This document shows, piece after piece, positions 16,751 through 25,322 of a DNA stretch of 64,000 nt. Below the pieces are notes generated by a model. The model was not told the origin of the DNA, ran no database searches, and saw nothing but the letters and a program-made list of their open reading frames with translations. The first letter of the stretch is position 1, and each line of letters starts with the position of its first letter. The stretch is from positions 2,155,390 to 2,219,389 of the forward strand of contig NZ_JAENHK010000010.1 of NCBI RefSeq assembly GCF_016595215.1. The letters are read 5' to 3'. The DNA is from Chryseobacterium paridis (lineage in GTDB: Bacteria > Bacteroidota > Bacteroidia > Flavobacteriales > Weeksellaceae). The position numbers and the translations under genes are program-made.

Positions 16751-18382
16751 ATGATCTTAATTCTATTTTCTTTCATTATCATTGTTTCAACCCTGTTGGG
16801 TGTTGGAAGAATTATGGAATACTGTTTTGGAAATCTACTTCCGGGATTATCAGGAAAAATTTTTGCCGGAGTATTACTAACAAGCATAGCATGGACTCTT
16901 CTGGCTTTTTTTATTCCCATCAACTTATATGTAGAGATATTCACTATAATCATTGGTCTTTTCTTCTTTTTTAAAGAAAAATTGTATCATGAGTTGTATA
17001 CCTTTTCAAAGAAAGATACAATACTGATTATTGCCATATCATTAATTATACTTTTCTGTAGCTCTTATTACCCCTATATACTAGATCATTTTGGATATTA
17101 TGTCCCTTCTATCAAATGGCTAACAGAATATGGTCTAGTAAAAGGTATTTCTAATTTGGATCTTACATTGGGACAGATGTCTGTCTGGCATATATTCCAG
17201 GCTGGGTTTTCTAATTTTGCAGATCCATTTTTAAGAATCAATGCTATTATTCTAATTGTATATACCATTTATATTGTTGAGAAAAAATCATGGGTTCAGC
17301 TAGCGTTTCTTCCAATTATGTTTTTGTTCTCTCAATCACCAAGTCCTGATCTGCCCGTATTTATTTTTTCGTTAATCATTTTAAATGAAATAATTTCAGC
17401 CAATAAGAATGTATCTCTACTGTTTGCTTTTTCGATGTTTGTTTTTACGATAAAGCCGACCATGATATGGCTTCCTGTTTTGAGTTTGCTCTATTCTGTC
17501 CTTATTGTAAAATCGAACATAAAAAATCTGATATTTGGCTTCTCACTGCTCATTCTATTTTTCATCAAAAATATCTGGACTTTTGGATATCCGGTTTTTC
17601 CTGTTCCCATAGCTGACCTTGGAGTATACTGGAAACCCAATCCGGAAATATTAAAAAAATCATCACAATTCGCCATTCAAAAAACCTATGATATGCAATA
17701 TACTTTTGAAGAAATTCAAAAGTTCTCATCTCTGGATTATATAAAAAATTGGTTATTTCTTAATGGAATTAAATCGAAGATCAATATTTTATTCATTCTT
17801 AGCCTTCTTGTTCTTATTGTATACTCAATCAAAAAGAAAAATACAACGATCTACTTAATTGTTATTTCATTACTAGTAAAGGTAATTCTGGTTCTTTCAT
17901 TTTCTGCTCAGTATCGGTTTTTTATGGATGTATTTTTTGTGATATTTTTCATTCTATTCTATCAGTATTTTAATCGTAAAAGATCTGTGATTACATTTTT
18001 AGCAGGAAGCATTTGCATCATTGCTTTTTTATCATTCCCATCATTTGTTGCCACTCACCTGCCTAGTTATAAAATGGCAGGTTTCATGGGTAATTTTGAA
18101 AAACAACAAATTTACGAGCCCTCTCAATACCCATCCACAGCCTTTGAAACTTTCAAGATTGGAGATTTAAAATTCAATGTTTCCAAAAACTATCCTTATA
18201 ATTTTAAGACACCCGTTCCTGCGATATCTCACAGTTATATTCTTGATGATATAAAAGCTAATATTTTTCCACAACCAATTGACAAAAATAATTTGGGGAA
18301 GGGATTTATCTGGAAACGACTGGATAGCCCGGGGAAAAAAGAAGCTGATCGGGTTTCTGATATCATAACCAAAAACAATTAA
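16751..18382 (+). CDS. polytopic membrane protein of unknown function
   Basis: The 543-residue protein has roughly twelve hydrophobic helices and resembles glycosyltransferase-C or O-antigen-ligase-like membrane proteins; it may belong to the LIC_10190-type family, but I am not sure. I start it at the ATG at 16751 and not at TTG 16724, because the TTG lies inside the terminator hairpin. Conserved-looking soluble loops contain DHFGYYVPSIKWL (about 108-120) and a long C-terminal periplasmic tail with several prolines. Possible role in envelope glycan or lipid assembly is inference. Confidence 0.7.
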   Translation: MILILFSFIIIVSTLLGVGRIMEYCFGNLLPGLSGKIFAGVLLTSIAWTLLAFFIPINLYVEIFTIIIGLFFFFKEKLYHELYTFSKKDTILIIAISLIILFCSSYYPYILDHFGYYVPSIKWLTEYGLVKGISNLDLTLGQMSVWHIFQAGFSNFADPFLRINAIILIVYTIYIVEKKSWVQLAFLPIMFLFSQSPSPDLPVFIFSLIILNEIISANKNVSLLFAFSMFVFTIKPTMIWLPVLSLLYSVLIVKSNIKNLIFGFSLLILFFIKNIWTFGYPVFPVPIADLGVYWKPNPEILKKSSQFAIQKTYDMQYTFEEIQKFSSLDYIKNWLFLNGIKSKINILFILSLLVLIVYSIKKKNTTIYLIVISLLVKVILVLSFSAQYRFFMDVFFVIFFILFYQYFNRKRSVITFLAGSICIIAFLSFPSFVATHLPSYKMAGFMGNFEKQQIYEPSQYPSTAFETFKIGDLKFNVSKNYPYNFKTPVPAISHSYILDDIKANIFPQPIDKNNLGKGFIWKRLDSPGKKEADRVSDIITKNN

Positions 18383-18794
18383 AACAGCTTAACACTTTTG
18401 TTAATTCTCTAAACTTTTATTATAAAATGATAAAAAGAACATTTGTACTTTCAGCACTACTATAAAATCAAAACCTAAAGAGATTTCAAAGCAGCTCACT
18501 TCTTATCCTACACTTCTCACAAAAGGGAAAAATAATAAGGATATATAAAAATCTCACTTATTCACTGGCAAAAAAAGATATCACACAGATATCACATCAT
18601 GGAAAAGCCATTATAAACAGGCTATTTTATTCGCAAGACTCAATACATTTGCAAAGTTTAAAAACAACCTATATTGTTTAAAATTCGAAGAATAAAATAT
18701 GTAATTTTAAAAGGTTATAATTATTTTTTTTAACGAACTAATTATAATCTGTAAACAATTCAGCTTAAATAAAAGGTTATTATAATCTTGTAAA
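18383..18794. other. intergenic stretch before the TPR regulator
   Basis: About 410 AT-rich bases without an ORF worth calling. TACATTTG at 18644-18651 matches the -7 promoter consensus and would give a 5' leader of about 140 bases for the regulator gene at 18795. Two similar AAAAGGTTAT segments lie at about 18709 and 18772. Nothing else is recognised. Confidence 0.4.
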
Positions 18795-20255
18795 ATGAAA
18801 CACATCCTCTACTTATTTGTTGCATTCTTTCTTCCACTAACCTTGCAGTCTCAAAGATTGTTGCAGGAAAAGGAGATTATACAACTTATAGAATCATCTC
18901 ATAATGCCTTTCTTAAAGCAGATCTGGAATCCAGCAATGCATATGCAGAAAAAGCACTTGATGCAAGTACAAAAATCAATTATTCATACGGAATTGCGTA
19001 TAGTAATTTTTATATTGGCCAGGCATTGTGTGATCTGGGAAAATTAAATACATCATTAAAATGCTTATCATTAGCAGAGAAAGAAGATTATACAAAAACA
19101 GACCCTTTGCTTATGGCCGAAATATTTGTAGTAAGAAGCAGGCTGTATTCAATGATCTCACCAGACTACTCTTTAAAAGAACAAAAAAAAGGATTTCTAT
19201 TTTTAAACAAGATTACCAATAAGCAGGATAAAGCTATAACTGAAGTAAAAGCTTATACAAATCTTGCTGCTTTTTACATGGGTAAAAACGATATAGATTC
19301 ATTATCTTATTATTTAATGGAAGCGAACCATGTACTACATTCATTAAAAGAAGAAAATACGCCTCCACAACAACTCACGAACTTCTATTCACTTTTGGGA
19401 TTTTCTCATGCAGTAAAAAAACAATATGATTCCGCCAACTATTATTTTGAAAAATCTCTAAACATTGGAAAAAAATATCATTATAAGAACACTGCAATGA
19501 CCGAAATGGCATGGGGTCTTTCTGAATTTCAAAGAAAAAAAAATGATTCTGCTCTCATTCATTTCATGAAAGCTCTGAATGTTATGGAAGAATTACACTA
19601 TTCAAGTCTCATTCCGTGGGCAAGTCATTGTATATCGGAAACCTATCTAGCTCTTGGAGACATAAAAAAATCAAACGAATATAAAACAAAGACAAATGAA
19701 CTAAGAGAAAAATTCAGTCAGGAATATATAGATTTTCCAAAAACAACTCTTAACACCCTCCTTGATGAGCAGGAAAACAATACACAAAAAACAACAAACA
19801 GGAACATCATTATTCTTATAATCATTATTGTTTCTCTGACACTATTTTTTTTATACTATTTTTTCATCAAACACCGTACAGCAAGAAAAACGATCAACTC
19901 CCAAGAGGAAATTATTGCCAATAAAAATCAAAAGGCTTATCTCCTGGAACAAAAAGTAAATGAAGCCTTCGAAATTGTTATTCAATTGGCTAAAGAAAAC
20001 AATCCTGAATTCCTTACACGATTTAGAGAAGTTTACCCCAATTTTATTTCTGCGCTGTTAAAAAATAATCCTAAATTATTAACCAGTGAACTTACATTCT
20101 GTGCCTATTTATACTTAAATTTTTCTTCCAAAGATATTGCCCAGTATACTTTTGTAACCCCAAGAGCCGTTCAGCTCCGTAAAAATAGATTAAGGAAAAG
20201 ACTCAATATATCTTCTGATGAAGATATCTATTTATGGATGAAAAATCTCTCATAA
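18795..20255 (+). CDS. TPR-containing membrane-bound transcriptional regulator
   Basis: The 486-residue protein starts with a signal-like segment, continues with about six tetratricopeptide-like repeats (roughly 30-300; for example AYSNFYIGQALCDLGKL and YDSANYYFEKSLNIGKKY), a transmembrane helix at about 335-357, a coiled coil, and a C-terminal helix-turn-helix (about 435-480, FSSKDIAQYTFVTPRAVQLRK...). The layout periplasmic TPR, membrane span, cytoplasmic DNA-binding domain is common in Bacteroidota and implies direct signalling from envelope to DNA without a phosphorelay. Targets and ligand are unknown. Confidence 0.82.
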   Translation: MKHILYLFVAFFLPLTLQSQRLLQEKEIIQLIESSHNAFLKADLESSNAYAEKALDASTKINYSYGIAYSNFYIGQALCDLGKLNTSLKCLSLAEKEDYTKTDPLLMAEIFVVRSRLYSMISPDYSLKEQKKGFLFLNKITNKQDKAITEVKAYTNLAAFYMGKNDIDSLSYYLMEANHVLHSLKEENTPPQQLTNFYSLLGFSHAVKKQYDSANYYFEKSLNIGKKYHYKNTAMTEMAWGLSEFQRKKNDSALIHFMKALNVMEELHYSSLIPWASHCISETYLALGDIKKSNEYKTKTNELREKFSQEYIDFPKTTLNTLLDEQENNTQKTTNRNIIILIIIIVSLTLFFLYYFFIKHRTARKTINSQEEIIANKNQKAYLLEQKVNEAFEIVIQLAKENNPEFLTRFREVYPNFISALLKNNPKLLTSELTFCAYLYLNFSSKDIAQYTFVTPRAVQLRKNRLRKRLNISSDEDIYLWMKNLS

Positions 20256-20523
20256 TACTACTAGTCTGCTTTTTTACGATCCTCTACAAAAGACGATTTG
20301 TAGTCATTGAGATACTTATGTGATAGCCGAATTTATCAGCTCTCTTTATATATTTGCCAGCAAAAGAAACAGGCTGACAAAGGAAATGACCCATTTAAAA
20401 GCACAAATCAGAATACATTTTCGAGTTGCCTGATTCTTTTTTTAATAACCATGTACTATTTGCACTATGAGAAAAATTTATTCTATAGGATAATCATAAT
20501 GATCCCAACTAATTACACACATT

Positions 20524-20997
20524 ATGAGCATCCGAAAAATAACCAATCATCCCTCCATCATTTTCATCTGGATAAGCAGCATAGTTTTCTCAATTATTAC
20601 TCTTGCGATTCTGACGCTTATGTATACATTCTTTCCTGAAACCAGATCAATCCTGTACATATCAGGCTCAATTATTCTTTTTGCAATTTTCATTTTCAAT
20701 TTTCAACTGCAAATTTTTAATTTCGAAAATTCAGGTGAGGTAGTTATCATAAGTAATTATAATTTTTTGCATTTCCTTTTTAACCCGTATTTTATGGAGA
20801 AAATGGAACTGCCTTTAGATAAAATCATCAGCAGTGAAATCAAAAAAATTGTACTTCTAAGATATCTTATTGTCAAAATAAGAAGACATAATAATCAGGT
20901 AATTACCTTATACTTCTCTCTTCCGTATTTATCAGACAAAAATATACAGTCCATACAAATGTCTCTCAATAAAAATTTAAATGATATTGTAAGTTAG
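20524..20997 (+). CDS. small membrane protein of unknown function
   Basis: The 157-residue protein has two transmembrane helices (about 12-36 and 42-62) followed by a soluble domain with a PH-like or YcxB-like feel (EVVIISNYNFLHFLF to IRRHNNQVITLYFSLP). It follows the TPR regulator by 268 bases. I do not recognise a family. The frame has normal codon use and the only sensible ATG is at 20524. Confidence 0.6.
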   Translation: MSIRKITNHPSIIFIWISSIVFSIITLAILTLMYTFFPETRSILYISGSIILFAIFIFNFQLQIFNFENSGEVVIISNYNFLHFLFNPYFMEKMELPLDKIISSEIKKIVLLRYLIVKIRRHNNQVITLYFSLPYLSDKNIQSIQMSLNKNLNDIVS

Positions 20998-21111
20998 TAT
21001 AGAATAGCATTTCATTCTACCAAAAGCAAAAGAAAATACGTCATCAATTCTATCACTAACATCGATTAACAGAACAATATACAAAGACACTATTATATTA
21101 AGAAAAAGCTG

Positions 21112-21119
21112 TAAATTTG
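21112..21119 (+). promoter_or_regulatory. -7 promoter element of aroC
   Basis: TAAATTTG lies five bases before the aroC ATG at 21125. With transcription starting about seven bases after the element, the mRNA would begin at or next to the start codon, so aroC mRNA should be leaderless. Confidence 0.65.
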
Positions 21120-21124
21120 TACCT

Positions 21125-22195
21125 ATGTTCAATACTTTAGGTAATCTTCTCAGTCTTACAACATTTGGAGAAAGTCACGGTGTGGCTTATGGTGGAATAA
21201 TCAATAACTTTCCGGCAGGTTTAACAGTAGATTTTGATAAAATTCAATATGAATTGGATCGTCGCAAGCCTGGCCAGTCAGCTATTGTTACTCAGCGCAA
21301 GGAAAGTGATACAGTGAAATTTCTTTCAGGAATATTTGAAGGAAAGACAACAGGTACTCCTATTGGCTTTATCATCGAAAATGAAAATCAAAAATCAAAA
21401 GATTATGATCATATTGCAAGTGCATACCGCCCGAGTCATGCAGACTTTACTTATGATCAAAAATTCGGGATAAGAGATTATCGTGGCGGAGGAAAATCTT
21501 CAGCAAGAGAAACAATGAACTGGGTAGTAGCTGGCGCACTTTCCAAGCAGCTTTTATCGAACATAGAAATTAATGCTTATGTTTCGTCTGTAGGGGACAT
21601 TTTCTGTGAAAAACCTTATCAGGATTTAGATTTTTCAAAAACAGAAAGCAATGATGTACGTTGTCCGGATACAGAGACTGCTGAAAAAATGATCGCAAGG
21701 ATCAAAGAAATTAAAAAAGAAGGAAACACAATCGGAGGAACCATCACTTGTGTTATAAAAAATGTTCCTGTTGGAATTGGTGAGCCTGTATTTTCTAAAT
21801 TACAAGCCGAGCTTGCCAAAGCAATGCTTAACATCAATGCCTGTAAAGGTTTTGAATATGGAAGTGGATTCTGTGGAGCTAAAATGACAGGTAAGGAACA
21901 TAATGATGCTTTCAACCCTGATTTCACCACAAAATCAAATCTTTCTGGTGGGATTCAAGGTGGAATTTCCAATGGTATGGATATCTATTTCCGTGTAGCC
22001 TTCAAACCGGTAGCTACTATTTTAAGGCCTCAGGACAGCATCGATAGAGATGGAAATCCTGTTATTGTGGAAGGAAAAGGAAGACACGATCCTTGTGTAG
22101 TTCCAAGAGCAGTACCTGTTGTGGAAAGTTTAGCAGCATTTGTATTGGCTGATTTGTTTTTAATTAACAAAACAAGAAACCTAAATCAATTTTAA
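21125..22195 (+). CDS. aroC: chorismate synthase
   Basis: The 356-residue enzyme converts 5-enolpyruvylshikimate 3-phosphate to chorismate, the branch point to aromatic amino acids, folate and quinones; it needs reduced FMN. Family signatures are present: GESHGVAYGGIINNFPAG near residues 15-32, the RPSHADFTYDQKFGIRDYRGGGKSSARET segment around 102-130, and RHDPCVVPRAVPV near the C-terminus (about 320-333). The length is normal. It is followed by a thioredoxin-like gene 16 bases later. Confidence 0.97.
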   Translation: MFNTLGNLLSLTTFGESHGVAYGGIINNFPAGLTVDFDKIQYELDRRKPGQSAIVTQRKESDTVKFLSGIFEGKTTGTPIGFIIENENQKSKDYDHIASAYRPSHADFTYDQKFGIRDYRGGGKSSARETMNWVVAGALSKQLLSNIEINAYVSSVGDIFCEKPYQDLDFSKTESNDVRCPDTETAEKMIARIKEIKKEGNTIGGTITCVIKNVPVGIGEPVFSKLQAELAKAMLNINACKGFEYGSGFCGAKMTGKEHNDAFNPDFTTKSNLSGGIQGGISNGMDIYFRVAFKPVATILRPQDSIDRDGNPVIVEGKGRHDPCVVPRAVPVVESLAAFVLADLFLINKTRNLNQF

Positions 22196-22211
22196 CACAA
22201 ATAATTTAGCA

Positions 22212-22775
22212 ATGAAAGATTATTGGGATAAAGGAATCACTTTTGAGGAATATGTTCATATTGGAAGACAAAGACTGGAAACACCTGACAACCAACATGA
22301 CATTGATTATAAACAATATTATGAACTGGGGCTTCAAAGAATGGACAGAACTTTAAAAAAGTATGTTCCGGATGAAGAACAGCTCAATGCATTACAATCT
22401 AAAAACTTCAATGGCAAAATTTTAATTATTTCCGAAGTATGGTGCGGAGACGCAAGTGCATCTGTTCCTGCTTTTGTTAAGTTTTTTGAAGGTCACAATG
22501 AAGTTAGAATTTTTCTTAGAGACGGTGATAAAACTTTAATCAATCAGTTTCTGACCAATGGAACAGAATCAATACCGAAAGTTATTATCCTAAATGATGA
22601 TTTTACGGTAAAAAATTCTTGGGGACCACGTCCTAAATATGGCAAAGAATTATTGTTAAAATATAAAGCAGATCCTGAAGGATATCCCAAAGATCAGTTT
22701 TATAATGATCTGCAGATTTACTATGCTAAAAACAGAGGAAAGGATGCAGTTCAGGAAATGCTTGAATTGTTATAA
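22212..22775 (+). CDS. thioredoxin-fold protein with a single active-site cysteine
   Basis: The 187-residue cytoplasmic protein has a thioredoxin fold of the Thioredoxin_9 type. The expected CxxC site reads WCGDAS, with Cys78 and no second cysteine, so it cannot act as an ordinary dithiol reductase. No signal peptide is seen. A cis-proline region is present (TESIPKVIIL). It lies between aroC and a TlpA-type protein, probably in one transcript. Confidence 0.85.
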   Translation: MKDYWDKGITFEEYVHIGRQRLETPDNQHDIDYKQYYELGLQRMDRTLKKYVPDEEQLNALQSKNFNGKILIISEVWCGDASASVPAFVKFFEGHNEVRIFLRDGDKTLINQFLTNGTESIPKVIILNDDFTVKNSWGPRPKYGKELLLKYKADPEGYPKDQFYNDLQIYYAKNRGKDAVQEMLELL

Positions 22776-22804
22776 AACATCTACCCAAACAATAAAAAAA
22801 CAGG

Positions 22805-23344
22805 ATGAAAAAAAATATAGTCTACATTGTACTTATTGCTATCATCGGAATCATAGCTTTCGTTCCGGGGATAAGAAATTCCCTTAAGGATCTGTTTTTC
22901 CCGATTGCAACAATCGAGAATGCAGTTACTATCAATAAGGAAGATTATAATATTGACCTTCAGGGAATCAATGTTCCAAGTACTAATCTTAAGAATTTTA
23001 CAGATAAGCCCATCTTTCTAAACTTCTGGGGAACATGGTGTCCTCCTTGCAGAAAGGAATGGCCTACTATCCAGAAACTTTATGATACAAGAAAAGGAAA
23101 TGTGGATTTTGTACTTATTGCGATGAAAGATGAAGAATCTGCAGTACGTAAGTTTCTTAAAGAAAATAACTACTCAGTTCCAGTCTATATTGCACAAAGC
23201 CCAATTTCTGAAAAGTTATTACCAAAGGCCTTCCCCACTACATTCTTATTAGATAAATCAGGAAGGATCCTTATAAAAGAAGATGCTTACAGAGACTGGA
23301 ATACGGAATCTGTTCATCAGTTTATTGACAATATTATTAAATAA
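22805..23344 (+). CDS. TlpA/ResA-like membrane-anchored thiol-disulfide oxidoreductase
   Basis: The 179-residue protein has an N-terminal membrane anchor (residues 4-22) and a periplasmic thioredoxin domain with active site WCPPC (Cys79 and Cys82). TlpA/ResA proteins reduce disulfides in the periplasm, often for cytochrome c maturation. It follows the single-cysteine thioredoxin-like gene by 29 bases. Its actual substrate is not indicated by neighbours. Confidence 0.92.
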   Translation: MKKNIVYIVLIAIIGIIAFVPGIRNSLKDLFFPIATIENAVTINKEDYNIDLQGINVPSTNLKNFTDKPIFLNFWGTWCPPCRKEWPTIQKLYDTRKGNVDFVLIAMKDEESAVRKFLKENNYSVPVYIAQSPISEKLLPKAFPTTFLLDKSGRILIKEDAYRDWNTESVHQFIDNIIK

Positions 23345-23427
23345 ATCTTTTAACGAATTTTTATAATTATTTGGTATAGAATTTGCGAATTTTGTAAAGT
23401 CAAGAATTTATTTAAACCAAACACAAA

Positions 23428-23775
23428 ATGAAATATTCTAAATTAAATTTGGCTAAAGAGGCCATCAACCATAAAGGTTTTGTCAAAAAAATACCTGACA
23501 TTTTCAGAATGGTTAAATATTGGAAAAAAGGGATTTACCCTATGAGGTCCATCGATATCATCTTACCAATGCTGGGTATTCTTTATATCATTTCTCCAAT
23601 TGATTTAATTCCTGAAGTTGCCGTACCGGTACTGGGAGTCTTAGATGACTTAGCTGTTTTATATTTAGTTATCCCTAAGCTGATCAAAGAAGTCGATAAG
23701 TTTTTACTTTGGGAAGCTGAGCAGAAATTAAATGCTGGAAATACGAAAGTAATCAATGCGCAAATCGTAGAATAA
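23428..23775 (+). CDS. YkvA family protein (DUF1232)
   Basis: The 115-residue protein has the DUF1232 core: a hydrophobic hairpin with PMLGILYIISPIDLIPEVAVPVLGVLDDLAVL (start near residue 48), typical of YkvA proteins. The family is small, probably membrane-associated and uncharacterised. It ends 20 bases before a strong terminator. Confidence 0.88.
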   Translation: MKYSKLNLAKEAINHKGFVKKIPDIFRMVKYWKKGIYPMRSIDIILPMLGILYIISPIDLIPEVAVPVLGVLDDLAVLYLVIPKLIKEVDKFLLWEAEQKLNAGNTKVINAQIVE

Positions 23776-23795
23776 TTTGCAGAACAATATAATGT

Positions 23796-23827
23796 AAAGC
23801 CATCCGATATTTTTGGGATGGCTTTTT
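23796..23827 (+). terminator. intrinsic terminator
   Basis: AAAGCCATCC (23796-23805) pairs with GGATGGCTTT (23816-23825) and is followed by T. It ends the aroC-to-DUF1232 stretch. Confidence 0.85.
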
Positions 23828-23871
23828 GTTTATAATTTAATTATAAATTTTTAAGCCTTATTTCAAATCCT

Positions 23872-23879
23872 TAAATTTG
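23872..23879 (+). promoter_or_regulatory. -7 promoter element of the pyrE-pyrF fusion gene
   Basis: TAAATTTG lies 19 bases before the ATG at 23899, predicting a 5' leader of about a dozen bases. No clear TTG at the -33 position is seen. Confidence 0.55.
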
Positions 23880-23898
23880 CAACATCTAATAAAAAATA

Positions 23899-25266
23899 AT
23901 GGAAAGTAAAAAAGAATTCTTTTTGGAATGTTATAAGCTAGGCATCATTAAATTCGGGAGGTTCACTTTAAAAAGCGGTATAGAAAGTCCGTTTTATGTA
24001 GATCTGAGACCTTTAGCTTCTGATCCTAAAATTTTAAAAAATCTTGCTAATTATTTACTGGAAATGCTTCCTTTGGATAATTTTGATTTAATCTGTGGAG
24101 TTCCTTATGCTGCCCTTCCTATGGCGACTGCAATGTCATTGGAAAGCTACATTCCACTTATTATTAAAAGAAAAGAAGCAAAAGATTATGGTACAAAAAA
24201 AATGATCGAAGGGATTTACCAGAAAGGACAAAACTGCCTTTTGGTAGAAGATGTGATCACTTCCGGGAAATCTTTATTAGAAACCATCGCTGAAGTTGAA
24301 CAGGAAGATCTAAAAGTAGCAGATATCGTTGTAGTACTTGACAGAGAGCAGGGAGGAAAACAGCTTTTAGAAAACAAAGGATTCAGAGTTCATACTTTAT
24401 TCAACATTTCAGAGGTTTGCAGCATTCTACAGGAAAATGGTGAACTTTCAGATGAAGAAGTAAAAAGAATTCAGGATTTCCTTCTTGGAAACCATATTCA
24501 ATTTGAAGAAAAAACAAGAAGCTCTTATGAGCAGAAATTAAAGACAGCTCAACATTCTGTTTCAAAAAAATTATTAGAAACAGCTATTAATAAACAATCC
24601 AATCTTATTGCTTCAGCAGATGTTACCACAACAAACGAATTGCTGGAATTCGCTGAAAAAGTAGGACCACATATTATCGCATTAAAAACGCACATTGATA
24701 TCATTTCTGATTTTGATTACAAAAAAACCATCACTCCACTAAAAGAATTGGCTGCAAAGCATCAGTTTTTATTAATGGAAGATCGAAAATTTGCAGATAT
24801 CGGAAATACGCAGGAATTACAATTTACAAGTGGAGTTTTTAAAATCACAGATTGGGCAGACTTTGTGACATCACAGGTTATCGGAGGTTTTGAATCTCTG
24901 GACTGTTTTAAAAATGTAGGTGTTGTTGCCATTATAGGAATGTCTTCTAAAGGAACATTAACAACTAACAGCTACCGTGAAGAAGCTCTTAAAATATCAT
25001 TGTCCCACCCTAATGTGATCGGAGGTGTCTCTCAAAATGAAATTCCAGAAGATCTTTTATTATTTACTCCAGGGGTTAATTTAGCAGATTCAGGAGACGG
25101 AAAAGGACAGCAATACAATACTCCAGAGCACGTTTTCAAAAACCTTCATTCCGATTTCATTATTGTAGGAAGAGGTATTTATAAATCTGAAAACCCAGAA
25201 CAAGCTGCAGTGACATACAAAAATGAAGGATGGAAAGCTTATGTAAATTCTTTAAAAAAAGCTTAA
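23899..25266 (+). CDS. pyrE-pyrF: bifunctional orotate phosphoribosyltransferase / OMP decarboxylase
   Basis: The 455-residue protein joins the last two steps of UMP synthesis. Residues 1-about 200 are OPRT: FGRFTLKSGIESPFYVDLR near 19-37 and the PRPP-binding motif LLVEDVITSGKS at about 114-125. Residues about 220-455 are OMP decarboxylase of the eukaryotic subtype, with the catalytic LMEDRKFADIGNT segment at about 293-305. The domain order is that of animal and plant UMP synthase; most bacteria use separate pyrE and pyrF, and their PyrF is of other subtypes. No sign of a frame break at the junction. It is transcribed alone. Confidence 0.95.
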   Translation: MESKKEFFLECYKLGIIKFGRFTLKSGIESPFYVDLRPLASDPKILKNLANYLLEMLPLDNFDLICGVPYAALPMATAMSLESYIPLIIKRKEAKDYGTKKMIEGIYQKGQNCLLVEDVITSGKSLLETIAEVEQEDLKVADIVVVLDREQGGKQLLENKGFRVHTLFNISEVCSILQENGELSDEEVKRIQDFLLGNHIQFEEKTRSSYEQKLKTAQHSVSKKLLETAINKQSNLIASADVTTTNELLEFAEKVGPHIIALKTHIDIISDFDYKKTITPLKELAAKHQFLLMEDRKFADIGNTQELQFTSGVFKITDWADFVTSQVIGGFESLDCFKNVGVVAIIGMSSKGTLTTNSYREEALKISLSHPNVIGGVSQNEIPEDLLLFTPGVNLADSGDGKGQQYNTPEHVFKNLHSDFIIVGRGIYKSENPEQAAVTYKNEGWKAYVNSLKKA

Positions 25267-25298
25267 CAGTAAATTTCCAAAGTCTGTATAAAATGAGT

Positions 25299-25306
25299 TA
25301 TATTTG
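25299..25306 (+). promoter_or_regulatory. -7 promoter element before the M1-like envelope protein
   Basis: TATATTTG lies 16 bases before the TTG start at 25323. This supports the TTG start and predicts a leader of roughly ten bases. Confidence 0.5.
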
Positions 25307-25322
25307 ATGCTTTATCACAGTA

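Noticed and set aside
20307..20639. 110-codon plus-strand frame
   Set aside because: It overlaps the better membrane protein frame at 20524, and the product has no protein-like pattern.
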